In this document: piece after piece, positions 44,319 to 53,580 of the stretch | How positions within the stretch are numbered: position 1 is the stretch's first letter | How the letters are laid out: each line of letters opens with the position of its first letter | Translations under genes and position numbers: made by a program | Notes under the pieces: model-generated | The model's input: only the letters and a program-made list of their open reading frames with translations | Databases searched by the model: none | Told to the model about the DNA's origin: nothing | From: Neorhizobium galegae | Lineage (GTDB): Bacteria > Pseudomonadota > Alphaproteobacteria > Rhizobiales > Rhizobiaceae | Reading direction: 5' to 3' | NCBI RefSeq assembly: GCF_017877055.1 | Contig: NZ_JAGIPG010000001.1 | Span: 434,001-498,000, forward strand | DNA length: 64,000 nt

Positions 44319-45800
44319 ATGACTGTGAAGCTTTCGCTGGCGAGCTTGAAGGACGCTGCGGTCACCGCCGCCGTGCCGGCTTACGATCCCAAGGGGCTGA
44401 CCGCGGGCATCCTGCATTTCGGTGTCGGCAATTTCCACCGCGCCCATCAGGCGATCTATCTCGACGACCTGTTCAACACCGGCAAGGCGCATGACTGGGC
44501 AATCATCGGCGCCGGCGTGATGCCGTCCGACGGTGCCATGCGCGACAAGTTGAAGGCCCAGGATTTCCTCACCACCGTCGTCGAGCAGGACAACAACAGG
44601 ACCGCCGCCCGCGTCACCGCGCCGATGATCGACATCATCGCCCCCGGCGAGGTCGCGAGCCTGATCGAGACGCTGGCCGATCCGAACATCCGCATCGTTT
44701 CGATGACGATCACCGAAGGCGGCTATTTCATCGATGCCTCGGGTGCGTTCAACCCGGCCCATCCGGCGATCGCCGAAGATGGGAAGAACCCCGCGAACCC
44801 GAAGACCGTGTTCGGGCTGATCCTTGCCGGCCTCAGGGAGCGCAGGGCGCGGGGGATTGCCCCGTTCACCATCATGTCCTGCGACAATATTCCCGGAAAC
44901 GGTGAGGTGACCGAGAACGCCGTGATCGGGCTCGCCCGGCTTTCCGACCCGGATTTCGCCCACTGGATCCATGAGAACGTCGCTTTTCCGAACTCGATGG
45001 TCGACCGCATCACGCCGGCCACAGGCCAACGCGAGATCGACATCCTCAAGAACGATTTCGGCATCGACGACAACTGGCCGGTGTTCTGCGAGGAATTCAA
45101 GCAGTGGGTGATGGAGGACAAGTTCCCCGCCGGCCGTCCGCGGCTGGAAGAGGTCGGTGTCCAGTTCGTGGCCGACGTGGCGCCCTATGAGCTGATGAAG
45201 ATCCGCATCCTCAACGGCGGCCATGCGGCCATCGCCTATCCGGCGGCATTGCTCGACATTCATTTCGTCCACGAGGCGATGGAGCACAAGTTGATCCGCG
45301 GCTTCCTCGAAAAGCTGGAAAAGGACGAGATCATTCCGGTCATCCCGCCGGTGCCGAACACCAACCTCATCGACTATTACAAGCTGATCGAGCGGCGGTT
45401 CTCCAACCCGAAGATCGGCGACACGATCCCGCGGCTGGCGCAGGACGGCTCCAACCGCCAGCCGAAATTCATCCTGCCCTCGACCGCCGACCGGCTCGCC
45501 AAGGGGCAGGACATTATCGGCCTGTCGCTGGTTTCGGCGCTGTGGTGCCGCTATTTCGCGGGTACGTCCGACAGCGGCAAGGAGATCGTCTTCAACGATG
45601 CCAGTGCCGACCGCCTGAACGCCGCGGCGCTGAAAGCCAGGGACAACCCGGCGGCCTTCCTTGCGCTTGGCGACATTTTTGGTGACGTTGCGAAATCCGA
45701 GCTGTTTCGCACCCGCTTCGCGCATGCGCTGAAGACGCTCTGGGAGCAGGGGACGGCAAAGACGCTCGAGCTTTATCTCGGCGGCAAGCTGGTCAAATAG
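44319..45800 (+). CDS. mtlK: mannitol-type 2-dehydrogenase (polyol dehydrogenase)
   Basis: A 493-residue long-chain NAD-dependent dehydrogenase of the mannitol dehydrogenase family, which oxidises mannitol (and often arabitol or sorbitol) to the ketose. The Rossmann segment is ILHFGVGNFHRAHQA near residue 30, and the catalytic lysine is Lys294 in KIRILNGGHAA, matching Lys295 of the Pseudomonas fluorescens enzyme. The ATG at 44319 has GGAG at 44307. The cluster also has a pentulose kinase, which favours a pentitol as a natural substrate. Confidence 0.92.
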   Translation: MTVKLSLASLKDAAVTAAVPAYDPKGLTAGILHFGVGNFHRAHQAIYLDDLFNTGKAHDWAIIGAGVMPSDGAMRDKLKAQDFLTTVVEQDNNRTAARVTAPMIDIIAPGEVASLIETLADPNIRIVSMTITEGGYFIDASGAFNPAHPAIAEDGKNPANPKTVFGLILAGLRERRARGIAPFTIMSCDNIPGNGEVTENAVIGLARLSDPDFAHWIHENVAFPNSMVDRITPATGQREIDILKNDFGIDDNWPVFCEEFKQWVMEDKFPAGRPRLEEVGVQFVADVAPYELMKIRILNGGHAAIAYPAALLDIHFVHEAMEHKLIRGFLEKLEKDEIIPVIPPVPNTNLIDYYKLIERRFSNPKIGDTIPRLAQDGSNRQPKFILPSTADRLAKGQDIIGLSLVSALWCRYFAGTSDSGKEIVFNDASADRLNAAALKARDNPAAFLALGDIFGDVAKSELFRTRFAHALKTLWEQGTAKTLELYLGGKLVK

Positions 45801-45803
45801 CGG

Positions 45804-46523
45804 GTGACGGACGTGCAACAGTCGGCGGGACCACTGGTGATCTTCGATTGCGACGGGGTCCTCGTCGACAGCGAGCCGGTTTCGGTGCGCGTGCTGGTTG
45901 ATGCGCTGCGCCGAAAGGGGGTCGAGATGGATGCGGCTGAGGCCTATCGCCGCTTCCTCGGTCGCAGCCTCGGCACGGTCACCAAGGCGATGCGCGAGGA
46001 ATTCGGCGTCGAGGCGGACGACACGTTCCTCGAAGACATGCGCCACGATCTCTACGACCGCTTCCGTGCCGAACTGCAGCCGATGCCGGGCATTGCCGAG
46101 ACCTTGGATATTTTGGGTTTCCGTCGCTGCGTGGCGTCCTCCAGCCAGCCGGAGCGCATCCGCCTGTCCCTGTCGCTGACCGGCCTGATCGACAAGCTGG
46201 AGCCGAACATCTTTTCCGCCACGATGGTGGAAAAGGGTAAGCCGGCGCCGGACCTCTTCCTACATGCTGCGAGCGAGATGAGCGCCGATCCCAAAGATTG
46301 CATCGTCATCGAGGACAGTCCCGCCGGTATCCAGGCGGGACACAGCGCCGGCATGTCGGTCTTCGCGTTCGTCGGCGGTTCGCATGCCAGCGTTCCCGGC
46401 TACCGGGAGCGGATCGATGCACTTTCACCGGAAGTCGTGTTTGACGCGATGCCGGATTTGATCCACCTTGTCCAGAAACACATAGAGGGTCGCAACGGCC
46501 CCGTTTCGCAGTCGGCAGTTTAG
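45804..46523 (+). CDS. HAD-superfamily sugar phosphatase
   Basis: A 239-residue HAD hydrolase with a GTG start 3 bases after the dehydrogenase stop. Motif I is VIFDCDGVLVDSEP (nucleophile Asp15), motif II CVASSSQ, motif III lysine in EKGKPAPDLFL and motif IV IVIEDSPAGI. The cap insertion after motif I is the beta-phosphoglucomutase/sugar-phosphatase type. It may dephosphorylate sugar or polyol phosphates that build up when the pathway is blocked. Confidence 0.9.
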   Translation: MTDVQQSAGPLVIFDCDGVLVDSEPVSVRVLVDALRRKGVEMDAAEAYRRFLGRSLGTVTKAMREEFGVEADDTFLEDMRHDLYDRFRAELQPMPGIAETLDILGFRRCVASSSQPERIRLSLSLTGLIDKLEPNIFSATMVEKGKPAPDLFLHAASEMSADPKDCIVIEDSPAGIQAGHSAGMSVFAFVGGSHASVPGYRERIDALSPEVVFDAMPDLIHLVQKHIEGRNGPVSQSAV

Positions 46524-46575
46524 CTGTTGCCTGCGAAATACCTGAGCGACGACAAGGGACAGGAAACGAATCCGG

Positions 46576-48168
46576 ATGCGTGATCATCTCGTTGCGGTCG
46601 ATATCGGCACGGGCAGCGCCCGCGCCGGCGTCTTTAATCGCAACGGCCGCCTGCTCGCCAAGGCCAAGCACCCGATCCTGATGTTTCGCCCCAGGCAAAA
46701 CCACGCCGAGCACGATTCCGAGGATATCTGGGCGGCCACCTGTCGCGCGGTGAAAGAGGCGATGGCCGAGGCGGGTATTGCGGCGGACCGCATCGCGGCG
46801 ATCGGCTTCGACGCGACCTGTTCGCTGGTCGCCCGCGACCGCGAGGGCAGGCCGCTTACGGTTTCCACGACGGGCAAGGCTAACCAGGACACCATCGTCT
46901 GGCTCGACCACCGGGCGATCAGACAAGCCGAGCAGCTTTCCGCCACCGGCCACAAGGTGCTCGAATTCTCTGGCGGCTCGCTATCGCCCGAGATGGAGAT
47001 GCCGAAGCTGATGTGGCTGAAACAGCATCTGCCCGAAAGCTGGGCGAGGGCGGGCTATTTCTTCGATCTCGCCGATTTCCTCACCTGGAAGGCGACCGGC
47101 TCGTCCGCCCGCTCCCGCTGTACGCTCACCGCCAAGTGGAACTATCTCGCCCACGAGAACCCCGGCTGGAGCGCCGATTACCTGGCGCTAGCCGGCCTCG
47201 AAGACCTGCTCGACAGGGGCGGCCTGCCGGATGAGACGATCGGCGTCGGAACAAGCGTCGGCAGCCTCAGCCGGCAGGCGGCCGAAGAGCTCGGCCTCGA
47301 TATCCAGGTGCAGGTGGCCCCCGGCTTGATCGACGCCTATGCCGGCGCCTTTGGGGTACTCGGTGGGGTGTCGGGGCGCGCGTCGGGCGGTTCGAAGCTC
47401 GAAAGCAGCGTGGCGCTGATCGGCGGCACATCGAGCTGCATCGTCGCCTTCACCAGGGATTCCAAGCCCGGCCGTAGTCTCTGGGGTCCCTATTTCGAGG
47501 CGATCCTGCCCGGCCACTGGCTGGTCGAGGGCGGACAGTCGGCGGCGGGCGCGCTGCTCGACCATATCGTGATCATGCACGCGGCTGGCGGCGAACCGAC
47601 GGCGGAGCTGCATGGCCGCATCATCGCCCGCATCAGTGAGTTGCGGGCCGAGACCGACGGCGATATTGCCCCGAACCTGCACATTTTGCCGGATTTCCAC
47701 GGCAACCGCTCGCCGCTCGCCGATCCCCACGCGACCGGCGTCATCAGCGGCCTGACCCTCGACACCTCCTTCGACGGCCTCTGCCGCCTCTATTGGCGAA
47801 CCTGCGTCTCGATCGCGCTCGGCATAAGGCACATTCTCGATGCGCTCTCGGACTACGGCTATCGCTTCGAAACCCTCCATGTCACCGGCGGCCACGTCAA
47901 CAACCCGCTCTTGGTCGAACTCTACGCCGATGTCACCGGCCGCAAAGTGGTGATCCCCGAGAACCGGGACGCGGTCCTGCTCGGGACCGCAATGGCGGCC
48001 GCGGTTGCCGGCGGAGTACATGGCTCGCTGTTCGAAGCGGGGCGGGCGATGGATAGCGGCGGCACAGAGCGGCTGCCTGATCCGGCGCGCGTGGAGCAAT
48101 ACGGACTGGATTACCGGCGGTTCCTGGCGATGGTCAGGCACCGGGAGGAATTGCGGGGGATGGGGTAG
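46576..48168 (+). CDS. FGGY-family pentulose kinase (ribulokinase-like)
   Basis: A 530-residue carbohydrate kinase. The N-terminal phosphate-binding strand is VAVDIGTGSARAGVFN, the adenosine loop is IGGTSSCIVAFT near residue 280, and the C-terminal domain has TGGHVNNPLLVELYADVTGR. The length and these blocks fit the FGGY pentulose-kinase branch that phosphorylates ribulose or xylulose. It would take the ketose made by the polyol dehydrogenase, which argues for arabitol or ribitol rather than mannitol as the main substrate. AGGAAA at 46560 precedes the ATG. Confidence 0.9.
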   Translation: MRDHLVAVDIGTGSARAGVFNRNGRLLAKAKHPILMFRPRQNHAEHDSEDIWAATCRAVKEAMAEAGIAADRIAAIGFDATCSLVARDREGRPLTVSTTGKANQDTIVWLDHRAIRQAEQLSATGHKVLEFSGGSLSPEMEMPKLMWLKQHLPESWARAGYFFDLADFLTWKATGSSARSRCTLTAKWNYLAHENPGWSADYLALAGLEDLLDRGGLPDETIGVGTSVGSLSRQAAEELGLDIQVQVAPGLIDAYAGAFGVLGGVSGRASGGSKLESSVALIGGTSSCIVAFTRDSKPGRSLWGPYFEAILPGHWLVEGGQSAAGALLDHIVIMHAAGGEPTAELHGRIIARISELRAETDGDIAPNLHILPDFHGNRSPLADPHATGVISGLTLDTSFDGLCRLYWRTCVSIALGIRHILDALSDYGYRFETLHVTGGHVNNPLLVELYADVTGRKVVIPENRDAVLLGTAMAAAVAGGVHGSLFEAGRAMDSGGTERLPDPARVEQYGLDYRRFLAMVRHREELRGMG

Positions 48169-48258
48169 GCGCCGCCCTGGCATCGCAAGATCAGGCACTT
48201 CAACGGTCGCCCCCAGCGCATTTGTGACTACAGCACCGGCGGCGAGCCACCCGGAAGT

Positions 48259-50013
48259 CTAATAGTTCACCAGCAGGTTCGGCGCCTCCGAAGATCCGAA
48301 ACGGGGCTGCACGCCGAGCAATGGCGCTGATCGGCCGATGATTTCCTTGATCATCGGGGCGGCGGTGGATGCCGCCGTCCGTCCTCCATGTTCTCCTGTT
48401 TGCGGAGCATCGATTATCGAGAGCACGATGTATTTGGGCTTGTCCATCGGGAAGGCTGCGACGAAGGCATTGAAATTGATGTCCTTGGCATAACGCCCGT
48501 TGATCACCTTGTCGGCCGTGCCCGTCTTTCCGCCGACGTGGAAACCTTCGACCTGCGCGCCGCGTCCGGAGCCCTTCACGCCGTTCCAGGTGAACAGGTA
48601 GCGCATGTCGGCGCTTGTGCCCTGCTTTATCACCGGGCGGGAAATGCGTGCGGCCTGGTCGGGGGAACGAGGAAGAAAGGTGGGAGGAACAAGCGTGCCG
48701 CCATTGATCAGGGCGGCGGCGGCAACCGCGGTCTGCAGCGGAGTGGTTGCGACCCCATGGCCGAACGAGATGGTGACCGAGTTGATCTTCTTCCATATCC
48801 TCGGCTGGGTTGGCATCGCCACGCCCGGCATCTCGGTCTCCATCCTGGAGAGAAGCCCGAGCTTCGTGAGGAACTGCTGGTGGCCCTCGATACCAACCTT
48901 GTCCGCAACCGCCGCGGTGCCGATATTCGATGAATACTGGAACACTTCGGAGATCGTCAGCACCCGGTTCTTTCCGCGGAAGTCCTTGATGGTAAAGCCG
49001 CCCATGCGGATCGGCCGGGACGCATCGACGACGGAGTTGAGGGTGATCTTGCCTTCGTCCAGGCCCATCGCCAGGGTGAAGCTCTTGAACGTCGAACCCA
49101 TCTCGAACGTGGCGTTGCTTATCCGGTTGAACCAGCCTTTTTCGTAGTCCTTGTCCACACTCCCGTCGGGCAGCATGCGGGACGGTTCGTTCGGATCGTA
49201 GTCGGGCACCGAAGCCATTGCCAGGACCTCTCCCGTATCGACGTCGAGAACCACGGCGCCTGCAGCCTCGGCCTTATAGGCAGTCATCGCATTTGCAACG
49301 ACCTGGCGGACGATATTCTGGACGCGAAGATCGATGGACAGTCTGACGAGTTCGAGCGGGGCGCTGCCGGTCAGCCCGGCCTGGCGAAGATCGGCAAGGC
49401 CCTGCTGGTCCAGGTAGCGCTCCATTCCAGCGAGGCCCTGATTGTCGATATTCACATGGCCGACGATGTGAGAGGCGGTCACGCCACCTGGATAGAACCG
49501 GCGTTTTTCCGGTCTGAAGCCGATGCCGGGAATGCCGAGCGCCAGGATATCCGCCTGCTGTTTGGGGGTGAGTTGCCGCTTCAGCCATTGGAAGGCGGTC
49601 TGCGATTTCAACTTCTTGTGGGTTTCGCTCCAGTCGAGGTTGGGGATGACGAAGGCGAGTTTCTCCACGACTTCGTCCGCATCGATGATCCTGCGCGGGT
49701 CGGCGTAGAGCGAGATCATGTTGAGGTCGGTGGCCAGCAGCGCTCCGTTGCGATCGACGATGTCCGGCCTGGACGCGATGCTGTTGCCGGCAATCGCGCC
49801 AGTGGCGGCCGGTTCGGCCAGACCGTATTGGACCAGCCGCGCGCCGACGATGAAATAAACGACAAGAAATCCGGCGATCAGGATGCCGAGCCTTTGCCTG
49901 GTCTCTTTCTTCCGGCGTGCGCTTGCGCCCATGAAGGTCGCAGTTTTCGCAACGACATTGCTCCTAACGATGAAATGTGCGCGGCTTCTGAGCCGAACGA
50001 CAAAAGAGATCAT
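48259..50013 (-). CDS. FtsI-like penicillin-binding protein (class B PBP)
   Basis: A 584-residue class B transpeptidase that cross-links peptidoglycan. One membrane anchor (LGILIAGFLVVYFIVGARLV, about residues 43-62), then the dimerisation domain, then the transpeptidase domain with STFK (nucleophile Ser307), YSSN and GGKTGT. Start: ATG 50013 gives a leader resembling rhizobial FtsI; 50028 and 49932 are alternatives. It is away from the division gene cluster where ftsI normally lies, so it is probably a second copy. It faces the FGGY kinase gene, and its upstream gap is described separately. Confidence 0.9.
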   Translation of the reverse strand: MISFVVRLRSRAHFIVRSNVVAKTATFMGASARRKKETRQRLGILIAGFLVVYFIVGARLVQYGLAEPAATGAIAGNSIASRPDIVDRNGALLATDLNMISLYADPRRIIDADEVVEKLAFVIPNLDWSETHKKLKSQTAFQWLKRQLTPKQQADILALGIPGIGFRPEKRRFYPGGVTASHIVGHVNIDNQGLAGMERYLDQQGLADLRQAGLTGSAPLELVRLSIDLRVQNIVRQVVANAMTAYKAEAAGAVVLDVDTGEVLAMASVPDYDPNEPSRMLPDGSVDKDYEKGWFNRISNATFEMGSTFKSFTLAMGLDEGKITLNSVVDASRPIRMGGFTIKDFRGKNRVLTISEVFQYSSNIGTAAVADKVGIEGHQQFLTKLGLLSRMETEMPGVAMPTQPRIWKKINSVTISFGHGVATTPLQTAVAAAALINGGTLVPPTFLPRSPDQAARISRPVIKQGTSADMRYLFTWNGVKGSGRGAQVEGFHVGGKTGTADKVINGRYAKDINFNAFVAAFPMDKPKYIVLSIIDAPQTGEHGGRTAASTAAPMIKEIIGRSAPLLGVQPRFGSSEAPNLLVNY

Positions 50014-50139
50014 TCCGGACAAATCCAAAAAACATGTCAGCCGAAGGCAAAAATTGAGCGGTTTGACGGCCGCCGGATTGCAGCCTGCATGCGGGGGAAC
50101 CGGAAGCCAACAGGAGAGTTCCTGGCGCGGCGAACATGT

Positions 50140-50174
50140 TTAAAGTTGTATTAATATACAATTAAAGTTGTATT
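50140..50174. promoter_or_regulatory. AT-rich direct and inverted repeats between FtsI-like and EI24 genes
   Basis: TTAAAGTTGTATT occurs twice, at 50140-50152 and 50162-50174, exactly 22 bases apart (about two helical turns). TTGTAT (50146-50151) and ATACAA (50156-50161) form an inverted repeat across TAAT. The surrounding 364-base gap (50014-50377) holds no gene and must contain both divergent promoters. It looks like a binding site for a dimeric regulator. Confidence 0.45.
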
Positions 50175-50377
50175 TGGCGGCATGCGGAAGATTAACCGAC
50201 ACTTGCCGTGGGAAGCCTCGTGCCATCCATCTTGCATACCCTGGCCGGTTCGGCTTGTTTGCGATCGCGTATCGGCAACTCTCAGAAAAAGGCGGGGAGC
50301 CGTCGCCTCGCTTTGCCGCCCTCCTTGCTCCTCCGCCCCCGCAAACCTACATCTCTCCCGCCAACCTGGAGACGCCG

Positions 50378-51091
50378 ATGATCCTCGACGCCGCACGCCT
50401 GTCGATCGCCAACCTCTTTGCCCCCGAGACCCGTTCCGTCTTCTGGAAGACCCTGGGTCTCACCGCCCTGGTGCTGATAGGCATATGGTTCGGCCTGCGG
50501 GAAATCTTCGTCCTCTATGCCTGGCCGTGGTTTGCAGCCTTTTTCCCCGACCTGCCGGATTGGGCCGGCTGGTTAACGTTCTTCGCGGCAATCTTCGCCG
50601 GTATCGGCCTTGCTCTGGCGCTTGCGCTGCTGATTGCGCCGATCACGGCGCTGATCGCTGGCTTGTTTCTCGATGACGTCGCGGAGGTGGTCGAGAAGCG
50701 CGATTACCCGAACGACTCGCCAGGCAAGGCGATGCCGCTCGCCCAGGCGGTTATCGGTTCGATCCAGTTCCTCGGCGTCGTTATCGTCGGCAATATCATC
50801 GCGCTGTTCCTGCTGTTCATCCCCGGCATCAACCTGATCGCCTTCTTCCTGGTGAACGGCTACCTGCTCGGCCGGGAATTTTTCGAGTTCGCGGCGATGC
50901 GGTTCAGGACGCCGACGGAAGCGCGGGCCTTCCGCTCGAAGCATTCCTCGACGGTGTTCATGGCGGGCCTGCTGATCGCCTGTTTCCTGGCGATCCCGAT
51001 CGTCAACCTGCTCACCCCGCTTTTTGCCGCCGGCCTGATGGTGCATCTCCACAAGGCGGTCTCGAAGCGCGATCCCGGTTTCAAGCTTTAG
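50378..51091 (+). CDS. EI24 / CysZ-like membrane protein
   Basis: A 237-residue inner-membrane protein with four or more helices (LGLTALVLIGIWFGLREIFV, LTFFAAIFAGIGLALALALLIAPITALI, and the pair near residues 125-160). The central DDVAEVVEKRDYP and the C-terminal ARAFRSKHSSTVFMAGL fit the EI24/CysZ family, some members of which move sulfate. Substrate not shown. The open frame runs upstream to 50168, but the ATG at 50378 has a GGAGA site and a family-like start. Confidence 0.85.
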   Translation: MILDAARLSIANLFAPETRSVFWKTLGLTALVLIGIWFGLREIFVLYAWPWFAAFFPDLPDWAGWLTFFAAIFAGIGLALALALLIAPITALIAGLFLDDVAEVVEKRDYPNDSPGKAMPLAQAVIGSIQFLGVVIVGNIIALFLLFIPGINLIAFFLVNGYLLGREFFEFAAMRFRTPTEARAFRSKHSSTVFMAGLLIACFLAIPIVNLLTPLFAAGLMVHLHKAVSKRDPGFKL

Positions 51092-51115
51092 CCGGCGGGC
51101 ATGGCGGAGGCGGCC

Positions 51116-51907
51116 TTACTCGACGGCCTCGCCGACTAACTGCTGCGGCAATTCGACAAGCGGCGCCGGCACGTCAACGGTCTTTTCCGGCGAGCGGCAG
51201 AGATCGGCGATGACGCAGCGCTCGCATTCCGGTTTTCGCGCCTTGCAACAATAACGGCCGTGCAGGATCAGCCAGTGGTGGGCATGGAAGAGATACTGGT
51301 CGGGGATCACCTTCAGGAGGTTCTCCTCAACTTCGTCGGGCGTCTTGCCCGGTGCCATCAGCAGCCGGTTGGCAATGCGGAAGACGTGGGTATCGACTGC
51401 GAGCGTCGGCACGCCGAAGGCCATCGACATCACCACATTCGCCGTCTTGCGGCCGACGCCCGGCAGGCGGATCAGTTCTTCGCGCGTTTTCGGCACTTGG
51501 CTACCGAACTCGTCGATCAGCATGCGACAGAGGGCGATGACGTTCTTCGCCTTGTTGCGATAGAGCCCGATCGTCTTGATATATTGGGTGACGCCCTCTT
51601 CGCCCAGCGCCAGCATCTTTTCCGGCGTGTCGGCGACCTTGAAGAGGGCCCTTGTCGCCTTGTTGACGCCCGCATCGGTCGCCTGGGCAGACAATGCCAC
51701 CGCCACGACCAGCGTGAACGGGTTCACATGTTCCAGTTCGCCCTTCGGCTCCGGTCGCTGTACCGAAAAGCGGCGAAAGATCTCCTCCATCTCCGCTTTC
51801 GAATAGGCGGATTTGAAGCGCTTGGGCTTCAGTGCCGCCTTGCGCTCGGGCGTGTGATTTGACTTTTGCGGGGTGCTGGTTTTGGATTTGATCTTTGGAG
51901 TCGCCAT
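51116..51907 (-). CDS. nth: endonuclease III (DNA glycosylase/AP lyase)
   Basis: A 263-residue bifunctional glycosylase that removes oxidised pyrimidines and nicks abasic sites. The helix-hairpin-helix is LIRLPGVGRKTANVV with catalytic lysine in GRK, the catalytic aspartate is in LAVDTHVFR, and the iron-sulfur cluster ligands follow C-x6-C-x2-C-x5-C in the CKARKPECERCVIADLC segment. About 40 lysine-rich N-terminal residues precede the usual core, which is longer than the E. coli enzyme. Confidence 0.95.
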   Translation of the reverse strand: MATPKIKSKTSTPQKSNHTPERKAALKPKRFKSAYSKAEMEEIFRRFSVQRPEPKGELEHVNPFTLVVAVALSAQATDAGVNKATRALFKVADTPEKMLALGEEGVTQYIKTIGLYRNKAKNVIALCRMLIDEFGSQVPKTREELIRLPGVGRKTANVVMSMAFGVPTLAVDTHVFRIANRLLMAPGKTPDEVEENLLKVIPDQYLFHAHHWLILHGRYCCKARKPECERCVIADLCRSPEKTVDVPAPLVELPQQLVGEAVE

Positions 51908-51943
51908 ATGCCTGTATAGGCATCCCGCAGGAGGGAAATCAAC

Positions 51944-52426
51944 GTGGACGTTTCCGAGGATCAGCCCGTTTTCGCAGCCGAACTGACGCCCTACCGTTCG
52001 CTCGGCAAGACGGGCTTTCGCGTCGTATTGGTGCTGGCGGGCAGCATCTGCCTTCTCTATGGCGGCTTTTTCCTGATCACCGGAGCTTATCCGATCGGCT
52101 TCTTCTTCGGGCTGGATTTCCTAGGCCTCTATCTCGCGATGAAGATGAGCTACCGCGCGGGCCGCGCGCGCGAGGAGGTGACTGTCTCGCGCAGCAACCT
52201 GTCGATCCGGAAATTCTCTCCGGCGGGGCGGATGGTGGAGCATCGCTTCAATCCGTTCTGGGCACGCTTCAACGTCCGCCGCCACGGGGAGTTCGGCATC
52301 ACGTCCATGCATGTGACGGGCGAGGGGCGCGGCACCGATATCGGCTCCTTCCTCAATCCGGACGACCGGGAGAGTTTCGCCAAGGCCTTCAAGAGGGCGC
52401 TGGCGACCGTCAAGCAAAGGGTCTGA
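51944..52426 (+). CDS. DUF2244 membrane protein
   Basis: A 160-residue protein of the DUF2244 family. Two membrane helices (GFRVVLVLAGSICLLYGGFF and the FLITGAYPIGFFFGLDFLGLYLA stretch, residues 25-70) are followed by a soluble domain with SNLSIRKFSPAGR and EFGITSMHVTGEGRGT. The start is a GTG with AGGAGGG at 51929. It is divergent from nth with overlapping promoter space of only 36 bases. Function unknown. Confidence 0.85.
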   Translation: MDVSEDQPVFAAELTPYRSLGKTGFRVVLVLAGSICLLYGGFFLITGAYPIGFFFGLDFLGLYLAMKMSYRAGRAREEVTVSRSNLSIRKFSPAGRMVEHRFNPFWARFNVRRHGEFGITSMHVTGEGRGTDIGSFLNPDDRESFAKAFKRALATVKQRV

Positions 52427-52570
52427 TCGGGTTGGAAAACCTGCAATCGGGCAAGAAACGGGTGGTTTCGGTCAGGCCGAAGGCGCATCTAAGCAGCATA
52501 CCAGTTGCGCAGCGGTTCTTGCGCGCCCAAGGTCCAGGTTGGCCGGTGCGTGGCGCTGCAGAGGAGACAG

Positions 52571-53455
52571 ATGATGAACGCTCTCGCCCAGATCGATTCG
52601 CCGCCCATCGACGTGACGCCCGATGGTTCCGACTACGAAACCGTCCGCCGCGTCATCGAGATGATCACGCTCGATTATCGCGACCAGCCGTCGCTCGAGG
52701 CGATTGCTTTCGAACTCGGCCAGTCGCCGACCCAGCTCCAGAAAGTATTTACCCGGTGGGCCGGGCTGTCGCCCAAGGCTTTCCTTCAGGCCGTCACCCT
52801 CGACCATGCCAAGCGCCTGCTCGGCAAGGAGGAACTGCCGCTGCTCGAAGCCTCCTATGAACTCGGCCTGTCCGGTCCCGGCCGCCTTCACGACCTGTTC
52901 GTCACCCACGAGGCGATGTCGCCCGGCGAATGGAAGGCGCGCGGCGGTGGCCTGACGATCCGCTACGGTTTCCACCCGTCGCCCTTCGGCGAGGCACTGG
53001 TCATGGCGACGGATCGTGGCCTCTCGGGCCTTGCCTTTGCCGATCTTGGACAAGAACAGGCGGCGCTCGACGACATGATGCGTCGCTGGCCGAACGCCGA
53101 ATACGTTGCCGACCAGGAGATGACGGCGTCTTATGTCGGCCGCGTCTTCGACCGTGCGAACTGGTCCTGCGACCGGCCGCTGAAGGTCGTGCTTATTGGC
53201 ACCGACTTCCAGGTGCGCGTCTGGCAGAGCCTGTTGAAGATCCCGTTCGGCAAGGCCGTCACCTATTCCGACGTCGCCAACGATATCGGCCAGCCGACCG
53301 CGAGCCGCGCGGTGGGTGCGGCGGTCGGGGCGAACCCGATCTCGTTCGTGGTGCCCTGCCACCGGGCGCTCGGCAAGAGCGGGGCGCTCACCGGCTATCA
53401 TTGGGGGCTGACGCGCAAGCGGGCGATCCTGGGCTGGGAAGCGGGAAACGCGTAA
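52571..53455 (+). CDS. AraC-domain methylated-DNA-protein cysteine methyltransferase (Ada-like)
   Basis: A 294-residue fusion. Residues 25-110 form an AraC-type DNA-binding domain (PTQLQKVFTRWAGLSPKAFL). Residues 180-290 are an O6-alkylguanine transferase with the active site PCHR (Cys263) and the DNA-binding stretch TYSDVANDIGQPTASRAVG. The zinc-cysteine N-terminal domain of classical Ada, which senses methyl-phosphotriesters, is absent. It should repair O6-methylguanine; whether it still regulates genes is open. Start ATG 52571 or 52574 after a GAGGAG site. Confidence 0.92.
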   Translation: MMNALAQIDSPPIDVTPDGSDYETVRRVIEMITLDYRDQPSLEAIAFELGQSPTQLQKVFTRWAGLSPKAFLQAVTLDHAKRLLGKEELPLLEASYELGLSGPGRLHDLFVTHEAMSPGEWKARGGGLTIRYGFHPSPFGEALVMATDRGLSGLAFADLGQEQAALDDMMRRWPNAEYVADQEMTASYVGRVFDRANWSCDRPLKVVLIGTDFQVRVWQSLLKIPFGKAVTYSDVANDIGQPTASRAVGAAVGANPISFVVPCHRALGKSGALTGYHWGLTRKRAILGWEAGNA

Positions 53456-53580
53456 GGGGCCGAACGCATGAGTTCGGCGGTCAGGTTCCGTTGCCGGGCC
53501 GCAAGCCGGCAGATACCACGTTGCCTGAAAAGCCATGGGCGGCCTCCGAGGATTGCGGGATTGCCCATGGAGGCATATAA

